This document shows positions 18,492 through 29,405 of a DNA stretch of 31,300 nucleotides, piece by piece. Origin of the DNA: Ophiostoma sp. CBS 140.51 (lineage: Eukaryota > Ascomycota > Sordariomycetes > Ophiostomatales > Ophiostomataceae); assembly GCA_029298735.1 (NCBI GenBank), contig JANSLP010000365.1:1-31300 (forward strand), written 5' to 3'. The position numbers were made by a program, and so were the translations under genes. Positions within the stretch are counted from its first letter, which is position 1. Each line of letters starts with the position of its first letter. The notes beneath the pieces were generated by a model that was not told where the DNA came from, searched no databases, and saw nothing but the letters and a program-made list of their open reading frames with translations.

Positions 18492-21400
18492 ATGTCAGCA
18501 ATCATCGAGGATGGCTCTCGACCGCCAATGAGCAACAGCGCCAGCGCGGCCTCGATGCTGGGCTCGGCACCGTCGATGCTAGATAAAGACTTGCCCCCAA
18601 TACCCGAGTCTGCTTCCACCGCCACACCAGCAGCTGGAGCTGGAGCTACAACACACAGCAACGGAGCAGCTCTTGTAGCCCCGACGAGCGGCTTGATCTC
18701 CGACCAGGTCTCCCCAGCCACCTCCCTCCCAGATCAGAACCACAGCACACAACACGAAGCGGAAGATTACTTCGATTCCGGACGACCGCACGAACACTTT
18801 GCCACCACCGGCGTAGATGGCCTGCCGACAGACGAGAGCGGCATGGCACACGGACGCCCCTTACTAGCAGAAGACGGGGAGGGTCACGAGGGCTATGTCG
18901 AGTCGCCGCCAATAACGCCCGGCCCGAGACGACGCCGCAGTGTACAGTTCTCGCAGTCGGATATCCTAATCGACCCACCGCCAGTCGGTGGTCACCAGCG
19001 TCAAGGATCATGGGACCCAGCCAACCCGTCTCGGTCAAGACAGTTCATGTCCCGTTTGAAAGCCTTGGCTGTACAGGGTGGTCTTCCTGCACCAAGAACA
19101 CCCGGCTCTGGAGGTGCACAAGACGGCGCACCGCTGTCAAATGCAAGCTCACCAACCGTGGCCCGCGGAAGCCGACTCGCACGAAGCCTCAATGAAAACG
19201 ACAGCGATGCGGAAGCCGATGCCGATGCGGATGCCGAAGAAACTGCCGACGAGGCTACACCCGATAACGCTGGTGCCCGGCCTAGGAGGCGTAAGAGACG
19301 CATGTACATCCGCCCACGGAAAGAGTCGCAAGCAGCCGGTCCGTCTACCGCAGCTGCCTCTACGGGCGTGTCCACCGAACCAAACTCACCGCTCCCCTCC
19401 AACCGCCGCAACATGCTGCTTCAGCGTCGCGCAACAATGCCCGATCCATCCGATCACCGCGGTGGTCTGTCCGAAGGCGAAGGTCGTGACCACCTCAACC
19501 GTCAGCATGGGTGGCGCCGTGGCAGTTCATGGGTGGGACGGGGCGAAGAGCAAGAGGCAGGAAACGGCGGCCCTTCTTCTGGTCGCACCGTTGGCCACAT
19601 CCGCCGCATGACCTACTTTGGGGGTGGTGTGTCGGACGGCGACGCCATGACTCCTCGCCGCGCCTTTTTTAACACCGGAGACCGGGCTACTACCTACGGT
19701 GTCCAAAAGTGGCGTCAGATGAAGAGCACCTTCAAGATGCTGAGACAAAAGAGAGAAGACGGATTCGACTACATGAAGTCGGCCGAGCTGATGGCTGAGC
19801 TGCGGGCAGGTGCCCCAGCTGTTCTGATGCTCGCCAGCATGATCCAACGTGACGAGCACGGAAACAAGCGAATTCCTGTACTGCTCGAGCAGGTCAAGCT
19901 CAACATCCGCGACAGCGCCCCAGTTCAAGATGGCGACAGCGAGCGCCATTGGCTCTTTACAATCGATCTTGAATATGGCAGTGGTCCTAGTAGAATGAAG
20001 TGGACGATCAAGCGGACCATTGGCGAAATTCTGGAGCTTCATTGGAAATACAAGTTGACCCGCAACGACAAATACCTGCACACGCCTCAGATTGGCGGGC
20101 GTCCAAAGCAGCCAAAGTTTCCCATCTCGGCCTTCCCTTACGTTCGCGGCCTTCGCGGTGTCAAACTGGATGACGAGGAGGACGCCGCCAGTATCCACAG
20201 CGACGAAGGTGCACCGGACGGCAACAGAACGGCCGGTGAGGGCACTGCTGGTGAGGGTACGGCGACCGATGCCGAGGGTCCTGGCGGTCGTATAAACTAC
20301 CGCCGCAAAAAGTCCCGGATTGGTGTGCTGGGTGGCATCACTCGCCGCCAGTCTGGGCCGGTCAACCCCGACGGAACACCCGTTGCGGGCGATCTCCTCG
20401 ACGAAGCGGCACAGAGACGCAAATACGTCGAACGCCAACAACGGATGCTGCAAAAGTACCTTAACGAAATGGTGCATTGGCTCATCTTCCGCGCCGACAG
20501 CAACCGCCTCTGTCGGTTCCTCGAACTGTCTGCACTGGGCGTGCGTCTTGCTGCTGAGGGCAGCTATCACGGCAAGGAGTGCTTCTTGCACATCCAGTCT
20601 TCCAAGGGCCTAGATTTCCGTCGCGTCTTGACACCTGGTAAGGTCATTGAGCGTCATAGTCGTAAGTGGTTCCTTGTCCGCCAGAGCTACATCGTCTGTG
20701 TCGAGTCTCCCGAAAACATGAACATCTACGATGTCTACCTCATCGACCCCAAGTTCCTCATCATCTCCAAGAGCAAGCGCAAGCAGCAACAAATCGCAAA
20801 TGGTAAGGCGTCAGTGGCTGCTGCCGAGCTTGAAATGTCGACGAGCAAGAACCGCCTCAAGCACCACACTCTCACCCTCGTCACCTCCGAGCGCAAAGTC
20901 AAGCTTTGGGCCCGTAACCAGCACCTGATCGGCCAGTTCGAGGAATCCATTGTGGATATGCTTAAGCAGACTCCCTGGCACCGTCGTAACCGCTTCGACA
21001 GTTTTGCTCCCGTCCGCACCGGTGTATTTGCCCAATGGCTTGTTGACGGCCGTGATTACATGTGGAACGTGTCCCGTGCCATTGCCATGGCCAAGGATGT
21101 CATCTACATTCACGATTGGTGGCTCAGTCCGGAGTTGTATATGCGTCGACCCGCCTGTATCAGTCAAAAGTGGCGTCTCGATCGTCTTCTGCAGCGCAAG
21201 GCCGCCGAGGGTGTCAAGATCTTTGTCATCATCTACCGCAACGTCGAGGCTGCCATTCCCATCGACTCCGAGTACACCAAGTTCTCGCTCCTGAACCTGC
21301 ACCCGAACATCTTCGTGCAGCGCTCGCCCAACCAGTTCAAGAAGAACCAGTTCTTCTTTGCCCATCACGAGAAGATTTGCGTTGTCGATCACGATGTGGC

Positions 21401-24400
21401 GTTTGTTGGTGGTATCGATCTTTGCTTCGGTCGCTGGGATAGCCCGCAGCACAGTCTTGTGGACGACAAGCCCACTGGTTTCGAAATGGATGAACAGCCC
21501 AGAGATGCTGACCACACGCAACTGTGGCCTGGCAAAGACTACTCAAACCCGCGTGTCCAGGACTTCTTCAGTCTCCGCGAACCGTACAAAGAGATGTACG
21601 ACCGCACCAAAGTTCCTCGCATGCCCTGGCACGACGTCGGCATGCAGATTGTCGGCCAGCCTGCACGCGATCTGACCCGCCACTTCGTCCAGCGCTGGAA
21701 CTACGTTCGCCGCGGTCGCAAGCCAACGCGCCCGACACCTTTTCTGCTGCCGCCTCCCGACTACCGGAAGGAGGACCTTGAGAGCCTGGGTCTATCGGGT
21801 ACCTGCGAGGTCCAGATCCTGCGGTCCGCATCGGCTTGGTCTCTAGGTATCACGGACGTCGAGTGCAGTATCCAGACGGCATACATCAGCATGATTGAGG
21901 AGTCGGAGCACTTTATCTACATGGAGAACCAGTTCTTCATTACGAGCACAGAGACGCTTAATGTCAAGATTGTCAACCGCGTTGGCGATGCCTTGGTTGA
22001 GCGCATTATCCGTGCCAACCGTGATGACGAGGACTGGAAGTGTGTCATCATCATTCCGCTGATGCCTGGTTTCCAAAACTCTGTCGCCGACCAGGAGGGC
22101 ACTAGTGTCCGTCTGATTCTCCAGTGCCAGTACCGAAGCATCTGCCGTGGCGAGAACTCTATCTTTGGCCGGCTACGTGCAGCGGGCATCGAGCCCGAGG
22201 ACTACATCCAGTTCTTCAGTCTGCGCCAGTGGGGCAAAATCAACAACAAGACGGTCCTCACAACCGAGCAGCTCTACATCCACGCCAAGTGTATCATTGT
22301 GGATGACCGTGTCGCCCTGATTGGCTCAGCCAACATCAACGAGCGTTCCCTGCTTGGTGACCGTGACTCGGAAGTGGCTGCCATTGTTCGTGACCGCGAC
22401 ATGATATCGTCAACCATGGCCGGCAAGCCATACCGCGTGGGCCGCTTTGCGCACACTCTACGTCTCCGCCTGATGCAGGAGCACTTGGGCCTTGACACGG
22501 ACGAGATTATGGAGGATACGCGCCGTGAGGCCGAGTTCGAGGCCGAGATGGATCAGATCTACAGCGATGTTGGCGAGCAGGATGGACACGACGACGATAA
22601 GTCCACGATCCGGTCCGATATCTCGCCAGGCGGTGTTGCCACTCCCTCTCAGTCGCGTGCCGATCGCCTCCGATCTTCTGTTGAGGATGTGGCTGATGTT
22701 GGCGAAGGCCCCAGCGAGGCTTCACCCTACTCCAAGCTCCAGCGTGTCAACAGTTATAACCACAACGTTGATCTGGAGACATATGCTTCAGACGATGCGG
22801 CTTCGGCGAAATCAAGACGGCTGCTCACGAGCGAGGAAAGTCGTCATGAGCACCCGCCCAACAGCGAGAAGCAAGCTCGGGATGTGGAGGGCCATGGCGA
22901 GGACCACTGGACCGCTGCCAAGAAGAAGGGCACCGACCGGCTTCGTGACTCGACTGTGGTCGAAGGTCGCGAGGTCCTCATCAACAATTCCTTTGACGAG
23001 GGTGCGAGAGACGAGGAGTTGTTCCTCGCTAAACCCGTCAACGATACTGCTCGCCAGTCAGCATCTCGCAACGGCGCCGCTAACGACCGCGCCGCTCACG
23101 CTTCGACTACATCAGCCTCTAACGCAGGTGGCAACCAAGATGTGCTGCCGCCTGTGCCGGCTGAAGAGACGGTCGTTCAGGAGCAGGCCAAATACGCACA
23201 GGCGGGCGTACTCCCACCGCTGCCTGTGACAGACGACACCGACATCGGTGGCCCGCCCAACTACCCCATCAACCCCCTGGCTGCCGATATCCGCCTCGCA
23301 CGCATCACCCGCGACTGTATGCGCGATCCTCTCGACCCAGCCTTCATCGACGATGTGTGGAACCGCGCTGCCGAGAACAACACCAAGATCTACCGCCGCG
23401 TGTTCCGATGCCTCCCCGACTCGGAGGCCACCAACTGGCATGAGTTCCAAGAGTTCATCGCCTACGGTACCCGGTTCCAGGAAAGTATGGAAGCCCGTAA
23501 GAAGGGCGACGATAACGAACGGACCGAGTCGGGCAACCGCGGCCATCACCACGCCCGGCACGCGGCTGGTGGCGGTGCCGGTATCAGCGTCCCAGCACCG
23601 AGTGCTCTGGAAGCCATTGCCAACATCGGCGATAAGGTCGCCAGCGCCATGATACACAACCACCATGAAAACGAGAAGAGCAGCGGACAGAACAGCACCG
23701 AGCGGCCAGCGACCAAGGACAGCTTCCCCTCGGAGACGGATATGGGCCCTGGCGAGTCATCTAACAAGACGGAAATGGAAAAGGCCGCAGCGGCCGAGAA
23801 TGCGTTTAAGCGGCGCCCCTCGTCTGTGTCTGGCCCTCCGCACGGTCATAGCTTGGTCCTGCCCGACAGCGCATCCCACTTGTTTAACAACGCCAAGGAC
23901 GCCAAGGATGCGGTTGCCAACAAGATTAATGAGAAGACTGGCTTTGGTGCTTCTGTACCTTCTTCTTCGGGGACGGTTAAGGGCAAGAACCGGCGCACGA
24001 CGTTCTCGGAGCAGGAGAAGCCGGTGCGGCTGTCGGAGAAGGATGGCGGCGGCGGCAGCAGCAGTGCTAACAACACCACCACTACTACCGCGGACGCCAA
24101 CGGCAACAACACTAACAGCGGATTGTCGAACCTGACAGCGACGACGACGGCGGGTACAACGACCACAGGCGGTGGCACGAACCCCGGATCGGTCAAGCGG
24201 CGGAAGCGCGCCAACACACGAGGCAGCCGGCGCGGGTTCCAGGGCAGCACGAACGAGATCTTGTCCAAGGCGGATGCCGAGGACCTGCTCAAGATGATGC
24301 AGGGCCACTTGGTGCAGTTCCCATACGACTGGTTGATTGTGGAGGAGAACAACGGCAACTGGATGTACCAGGTCGACCAAGTTGCGCCGCTGCAGATTTA

Positions 24401-24476
24401 GTAAGTTCCACCCACACGGTATTTGTTTACTTTGTTTTGCCCCTGACTAACCACTTTTCTTCTCTCTAGCAACTAA
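18492..24476 (+). CDS. Phospholipase D with PX and PH domains (Pld1/Spo14 type)
   Basis: The enzyme hydrolyses phosphatidylcholine to phosphatidic acid and choline at membranes. The coding exons are 18492-24400 and 24470-24476, giving 1971 residues. Without the last splice the frame ends in TAG at 24399-24401 after 1969. Residues 1-480 are disordered, rich in Ser/Pro with Arg clusters and a DADADAD run near 240. A PX domain follows at about 484-555 (HWLFTIDLEYG...FPISAFPYVRG), interrupted by an acidic insert. The PH domain is at about 690-825. The two catalytic motifs are HHEKICVVD (His959, Lys961, Asp966) and HAKCIIVDD (His1264, Lys1266, Asp1271), each followed by its glycine-rich turn (GGIDLCFGRWD; GSANINERS). 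A long disordered region separates the catalytic core from the conserved C-terminal blocks (FRCLPDSEATNWHEF near 1638; GHLVQFPYDWL...APLQIYN). All key residues are intact, so it should be active. Confidence 0.96.
24401..24469 (+). other. Terminal intron of phospholipase D whose donor creates an apparent stop codon
   Basis: The donor gtaagt starts at 24401, directly after ...CAG ATT TA. A gactaac branch lies at about 24445-24451, followed by a pyrimidine tract and acceptor ctctag ending at 24469. Splicing gives CAG ATT TAC AAC TAA, that is Gln-Ile-Tyr-Asn-stop. Unspliced, the same bases read ATT TAG. The intron signals are as good as any in the window. Confidence 0.85.
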
Positions 24477-24882
24477 ATCAACTGGAGACGAAGTGAAGGC
24501 AATTATGGCCTCAAAGCATCACATTTTGATTGCTGTTGCTACGGTCTTGGAACATTATCATGGCATGAATTTTTGTTTTTGCAAAGCGCCGTGCATTTGT
24601 TTTTACGTTCTTTTTGGGACGTTGGATTTTCATACTTCTTTTTCTGCTTTTTTTTTTGCTTACTTTTCCTTCTTCCATTACTCTTTTAACTACATTCCAA
24701 CGTTTTTATTACATATTTTATTCTTTCCACTGTTCACTTTTCGATTTGGAAACAATTGACATAAAATTCCATCCAGTTTGTATTCAAAATGGTGATCCTA
24801 CTCGTGAAGTCAAGGGTAGATCATCTCCTCTATGGTCTATATCTGTGCTTATATCGTTCCAGGTTTTCTTCTCCCGTCTCCC
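24477..24882. other. Convergent 3' region between phospholipase D and the transporter
   Basis: These 406 bases are AT- and T-rich (poly-T stretches at about 24630-24740) and carry both 3' untranslated regions. I see no gene. Confidence 0.55.
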
Positions 24883-26685
24883 TTACACGGGGATCTCGGT
24901 CGTCTGGTCATTCTCGTTATCCACGCGGCTCATCTCGGCAACCTTATCGGACTGCTGGCTGGGGAAGTGGACGGGCAGACCAGTGGCCTCATCAGTGACG
25001 GCGTTCTGGGTATCAGGCAGCACGCGGTCCTTGAGGAAGAAGGTCAGAATAAAGTTGACACCGGCAATGGCCAGGGCGGCGGCCAGGACCTGGCGGGTGT
25101 TCTTGACCCAGGCGTCGATGGAGGCCGTGCGCACCGGGTCGCCGAGCGGGTAAATATCGACAAGAGCCAGCGGGCCCGAAGCGTAAATGTCCTCAATGAC
25201 AGTGCTGTTGGCAATACCGGCGAGCGAGCTGGTGAGCTCAGGCAGCAGCTCCTGCTGGATGGCACCAACAATAGCACTGCCAGCACCATCGGCAATACCG
25301 CCCCACATCAAGAAAATACCAGTGACCATGGCGACATCAGCGTGCGACACGGAAATCTGAGCGGCGACCTGCAGGTTGGCCGTCATGACGGCAGTGCCAA
25401 TACCCTGGAGGACCTGAGGCACAATGATTTGGGCAGTGGTACACTCGGGGCCGCGGTACAGGTACATGAGACCCAGAGCCATTAGGCGCATACCGGCGCC
25501 AAAGACTGCGAGCCACTTGTAGCGACGAGTGTAGGTTGCAATGAGACCACCGGCAATACCAAAGATAACGACAGCGAGCGAGCTGGCGTACAGGTAGTAG
25601 GTGGCATTCTGGACGGAGTAGTCAAAGGTGATGCGGACCCAGTTGTACGAGGGCGTGTAGGCGATCATGACAGACAGAGCATCGGCCATGGAGATGGCCG
25701 TGGCCACGACAACATCCCAGCCGCCACCGAGACGGCGAAGACGCGAGAAGTTGATGGAAGGGACGGGCGAGAACTTCTCGACAAAGGGGAAGGCGATAAG
25801 GCAGACAGCACCGAGGACGAACATGGCGATGATGTAGCCAGTGGCGTAGCCCTTGGGGGCCTGGTCGGCAATGGTAAGGGGCAGCAGCAGGAGACCGAAG
25901 CCGAAGAGCAGTAGCAGCTGGCCGGGGATATCAAACTCGTAGACGGCACGGGCGATTTGGCGGAACGAACGACGACGGGGAGCAGCCTCAGTGTCGCGGA
26001 GAAGGCGCTCGGCACGGTAGGCCATACGGTACAGATAGAAGGTGATGGGGGCCATGGTGACAGGAACCAAAATGGCAAACATGCCAATACCCCAGCGCCA
26101 GTTGTCAGGCACAAGAGCAGCCGTAATCTTGGAGGCGACGCCAAAGTTGATGATAAAGGGTGCAAGCATCAGGTTGTTGGCCGTGCAGCGCCAGTGGGCA
26201 GGGACCAGATCGGCCAGCAGCAAGTTGCGAGCGAGGATCAGGCCGGTGTTGCCAAAGGAGTAGAAGATCATGCCAGCGGACATGGTGGCGATGTTGTTGG
26301 ACGCGGCCAGGATGATGGTGCCAACGGCCCAGCTAGCAATACTAAACGAAAAGACAAAGGGGCGGCCAACACCGTCGGCCAGCTTGGCAAAGACGACGTT
26401 GCCGACGCCATAGATGATGTCCTGGACTGTGCCGAGGGTAGTGTACTGCACAAGACTATCGAAGACGGCGGCAGCGGTGTTGAGGTAGACAGCGAGGGTC
26501 ATGGAGCTGAGGCCCATGACATAAATAGCCAGAGCAAACGAGATCCAGATGAACCAGCGCTCATACTGGATGGGCTTGGACACGGTGAGACCGGTGTCGG
26601 CGGCGGTCTGGATGCCAAGGTCCTCGCCGGCGGGCGCGTCGACAGCGGCCTCATGGACCTCGGTGTTGTTGTCCGGCGGATTCAT
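24883..26685 (-). CDS. MFS siderophore-iron transporter (SIT/ARN family)
   Basis: This intronless gene encodes 600 residues, a usual length for the fungal siderophore-iron:proton symporter family. The N-terminal 36 residues are polar and cytosolic. From ERWFIWISFALAIYVMGLSSM onward the protein has about 14 hydrophobic segments, as expected for this family rather than the usual 12. The loop LADGVGRPFVFSF corresponds to the MFS motif between helices 2 and 3. WRCTANNLMLAPFIINFG and DADALSVMIAYTPSYNW-like helices, then a long external loop near residues 520-545 (YASGPLALVDIYPLGDPVRTASIDAWVKN), fit the family pattern. The soluble C-terminal tail has acidic and Ser/Thr residues. It likely takes up ferric siderophore complexes; the substrate cannot be read from the sequence. 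No siderophore synthase gene is present in the window, so it may serve foreign siderophores. GATA sites upstream (see 27992) fit iron control. Confidence 0.85.
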   Translation of the reverse strand: MNPPDNNTEVHEAAVDAPAGEDLGIQTAADTGLTVSKPIQYERWFIWISFALAIYVMGLSSMTLAVYLNTAAAVFDSLVQYTTLGTVQDIIYGVGNVVFAKLADGVGRPFVFSFSIASWAVGTIILAASNNIATMSAGMIFYSFGNTGLILARNLLLADLVPAHWRCTANNLMLAPFIINFGVASKITAALVPDNWRWGIGMFAILVPVTMAPITFYLYRMAYRAERLLRDTEAAPRRRSFRQIARAVYEFDIPGQLLLLFGFGLLLLPLTIADQAPKGYATGYIIAMFVLGAVCLIAFPFVEKFSPVPSINFSRLRRLGGGWDVVVATAISMADALSVMIAYTPSYNWVRITFDYSVQNATYYLYASSLAVVIFGIAGGLIATYTRRYKWLAVFGAGMRLMALGLMYLYRGPECTTAQIIVPQVLQGIGTAVMTANLQVAAQISVSHADVAMVTGIFLMWGGIADGAGSAIVGAIQQELLPELTSSLAGIANSTVIEDIYASGPLALVDIYPLGDPVRTASIDAWVKNTRQVLAAALAIAGVNFILTFFLKDRVLPDTQNAVTDEATGLPVHFPSQQSDKVAEMSRVDNENDQTTEIPV

Positions 26686-26766
26686 GGTGACGACAAGGGA
26701 GGGAGGAGATGTCGAGGCAGGATAATGATTATATAACGAAGGGGTGTTTCGAGTGTATGACGCTCA

Positions 26767-26851
26767 AGGAAGGAGCGACGTGCAATTTGTGCAATGAGAA
26801 GAAGGTGCGATGCGACCAAGGTACAACCACGTTTAAGAGGAAGGAGCGACG
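26767..26851 (+). repeat. Direct 14-base repeat in the transporter leader
   Basis: AGGAAGGAGCGACG occurs at 26767-26780 and again at 26838-26851, 71 bases apart, inside the GA-rich leader. It may be a repeated regulatory element or a small duplication. Confidence 0.7.
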
Positions 26852-26868
26852 CACAAAGGCGGGGACAT
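26833..26868 (-). other. Short upstream open reading frame of the transporter
   Basis: On the minus strand an ATG at 26868 opens an 11-codon frame (MSPPLCVAPSS) ending at 26833, roughly 150 bases before the transporter start. No other ATG lies between it and the main start. It is in the mRNA only if transcription begins upstream of 26868, which is plausible given the TATA box at 26933-26940. Confidence 0.35.
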
Positions 26869-26932
26869 GAGGTGAATAGAGAGCTTCCAAGGGAATGAAC
26901 AGCTCCTGAGATCGGCGGGTGACGGCAGGAGC

Positions 26933-26940
26933 TATATATA
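26933..26940 (-). promoter_or_regulatory. TATA box of the transporter
   Basis: A TATATATA run in a GC-rich surrounding lies about 250 bases upstream of the transporter start. The DNA between it and the start is purine-rich on the plus strand, hence CT-rich on the transcribed-sense strand, as expected of a fungal leader. Confidence 0.55.
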
Positions 26941-27991
26941 CCGGGGAAAAAGAGACAAGGAAGACCCTACGGATCTTTTCGACCTGTGCATACAGAGCTA
27001 TGACGGTGCCTCGAGCCCAGACACGATCGACAGAAGGAAGCGGGCGGCAGCGCACAGCGAGAGCGAGCCCGGGAGCCTGGATCTAGGCGGGCCTGCGGAG
27101 ACCTTCGTGGGTAGCTTTGACAGGCGGAACGACCGACCCAGAGCGGAAGACGACAAGATAAGAGGAATTACGACAGGGGATTCATCCAAACGAGAAAAAA
27201 ATCTGCATCTCGCGGGTGAAGTCGTGCGTTCTCACCATGTGCATCCATCCCACACCTTTTTCAATTTCACTTTTCGCACGAGTCGCACTGTCACACACCC
27301 CGGCCACAGAGATGAGGAGACCAGTTCATGCGAGTCTTTTCCCGCTTTGAGACAAGACAGCTTCTCAACTTGCCGTGGTCAACCTAAGATACGAGGGGGC
27401 ATAACTGTCGTTGTATTCTTTCCTATTTTATCTGTCGAACGAACCAGCTCTTGGTATCTTGCAAAGCGAAGACGGCGAACGGCTCTCGGCAAGGAGGAAG
27501 AACGGGACAGGAGCAAACAGTGGGTTTCCACTGAGAAAAAAAAAGAACAAAGAAAAGCTGCAATGTGCAAACTTTGCCAGCCGGGACATCTCGTGGTCAG
27601 GAACCACTTCGACTTCTTTCGTGTGGCACACTCCCCTGTCCTTTCTCAGTTCTCCCACGTTTGTCCCACAGTCAGTCATGACCGATCGGCATAAAGCTCG
27701 CCTGAACGTGGTCAGTATCTTACGTACAACATAGGTCGAGAAAGAAAACGGACACGAGAGACGAACAAGAATCAGCGACGAACCAGGGACCCGAAGCAGA
27801 GCTGGCGCCTTCTTTCCGCTGTTTTTCTTTGTCCATCAAAGCTTTGGTTCAGAGACGTGGAAGCGGGCACAGCTGCGCGACACCATTCCGCACTTCGCCT
27901 AGCACGGGCCAAACGGTGCAGGCCGGCACCGACCATACCCACATAAGGCTAGATCCGAGGAAAAGACAGCAAAAAGAGGGGGGAAAGTCTC

Positions 27992-28000
27992 ATCTGATAA
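27992..28000 (+). promoter_or_regulatory. Siderophore-repressor-type GATA site (ATCTGATAA)
   Basis: ATCTGATAA matches the ATCWGATAA consensus bound by the iron-sensing GATA repressors of fungi (SreA, Fep1, Urbs1, Sre). It lies about 1.3 kb upstream of the transporter start. Simpler HGATAR sites lie at 27156-27161, 27428-27433 (minus sense) and 28242-28247. Iron repression is inferred from the motif and the gene type. Confidence 0.5.
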
Positions 28001-29380
28001 GATTGCGACAACCCTTGCCGGGTGCCACACGGCAAAGGAAGAGAAATCAGAGTTAAAAAATTTTGAAAAAGGACGGGAAACAATGGACACCGCTAGCAGC
28101 TCGAGGTCATATCCTCAGTAGAGGATCAAGGGAAACAAGTGACAGGAATGAGGCAGAGAGGAATGAAGGAGAGATTCACGTCCATCTTCTGATGTTTTTT
28201 GTTTCTTTTTTTTTTCCTTTCCATCCGGATCCTGGGTCCGATGATAAGTATTTCTACAATGTCGACACCTCTCTACCACATCGTTTCTCCTCTCTTGTTT
28301 CTTTTTCCGGCTCTTTTCTCCAGACTTTTTCTGCCACGGAATAGCTCCTCACTGGGGCTTTTTTCTTCTTTTTTTCGACCCTTTGATGGCGTCCTTACCC
28401 TGTCCGACCCTCCCAATGGTTTCGTCCCCCAACGGTACCCTTGCGTCGTACTCGTATGCACTCTCTCACTCTCACCATTATGTACTTCGTAGCTGTATTA
28501 TTTCTACTTTGACCCGAAGATGGGGTGACAAAAAAGGACCATGCACGTCCGAATCGCCCACGTCCACGAGGCACTTGTGGAATTTGCATCCTCCGTCCCC
28601 TCCTGTCACCTTCAATTTTCCTTTCACGACATTTTTCTACTTTCTGTTCAAGTTCGTACGTCAATGAATATTCCGAACGAGCTCCGTTTTACTTGTCATT
28701 TTTCCTCTACTATGTAGCCACGGCCCAACCAATTCTCTCCCCAAGCGAGATTCATCAACTTTTTATGCCTTTCTTCGCCCACTTGGACTTTCTAATGATT
28801 ATGCAACAAAGGTCGAGTTGTGCGTAAGTCGTCTTCAACACCCACGCCGTCGTTTTCTTCAAGACATCATTGGCAAAACGACCCTGGCACATCTTTGGCC
28901 TTGTCCAGCACAGACTTCCTTTTTAGATTCCGAAGATCGGACAGTTCCGGTCCAGATCCAAACAACCCAACCCATGCCCCCACGCAATGACAGCTCACTT
29001 CAATAAAAATCAAAGCACGTTGGAAGTCCATTCTACAAAGTAATAAACGAAGTCTCCATATTCCGAATGTGGTTGTTGACTTGCCACTCGCACTTGCATC
29101 ATACCTGCTCAGTAGCATCGTTCCTTCCCTTCATCAGCGTTAAATCCGCCAGGGTGCCTCTCGCTTTGAGGGGGTGGTTTGCGGGCCATGTCGGGAACCT
29201 TCGACTGGTCAACTTGCTTGAAAGTGCACAGGGGACCGGTTCTAGCCAAGCTTTGGTATACACGGACAAGCCACAAACCAAGCTACTCGGTGGGTCAGCT
29301 TTTTGCGGCGGCCGAGGGAGGAAAGTGCGCCGAAATCTGAGAAACCAAAAAGAAGAGAAAAACAAGCAATCCCCAAGAAA

Positions 29381-29405
29381 TACCAAGAGTACCAAGAGTA
29401 CCAAG
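29381..29405 (+). repeat. Tandem TACCAAGAG repeat
   Basis: Two full 9-base units and a partial third (TACCAAG) lie in tandem. The neighbouring DNA also repeats CCAAG motifs. It is a minor simple repeat. Confidence 0.7.

Noticed and set aside
17933..18586. A 217-codon plus-strand frame ahead of phospholipase D
   Set aside because: It begins at TTG, and crosses the predicted leader intron and the real start. Only its internal ATG at 18272 is of regulatory interest, treated as a finding.
19527..20591. A 354-codon minus-strand frame inside phospholipase D
   Set aside because: It is antisense to the conserved PX region, with no recognisable motif.
27925..27955. A sequence resembling the start of fungal 5S rRNA (gaccataccc)
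   Set aside because: Only about ten bases match, and the following internal control region of 5S genes is absent.
29310..29340. A GGAGGAAAGT block like the conserved region I of RNase P RNA
   Set aside because: The flanking conserved bases and the downstream region V motif are missing.
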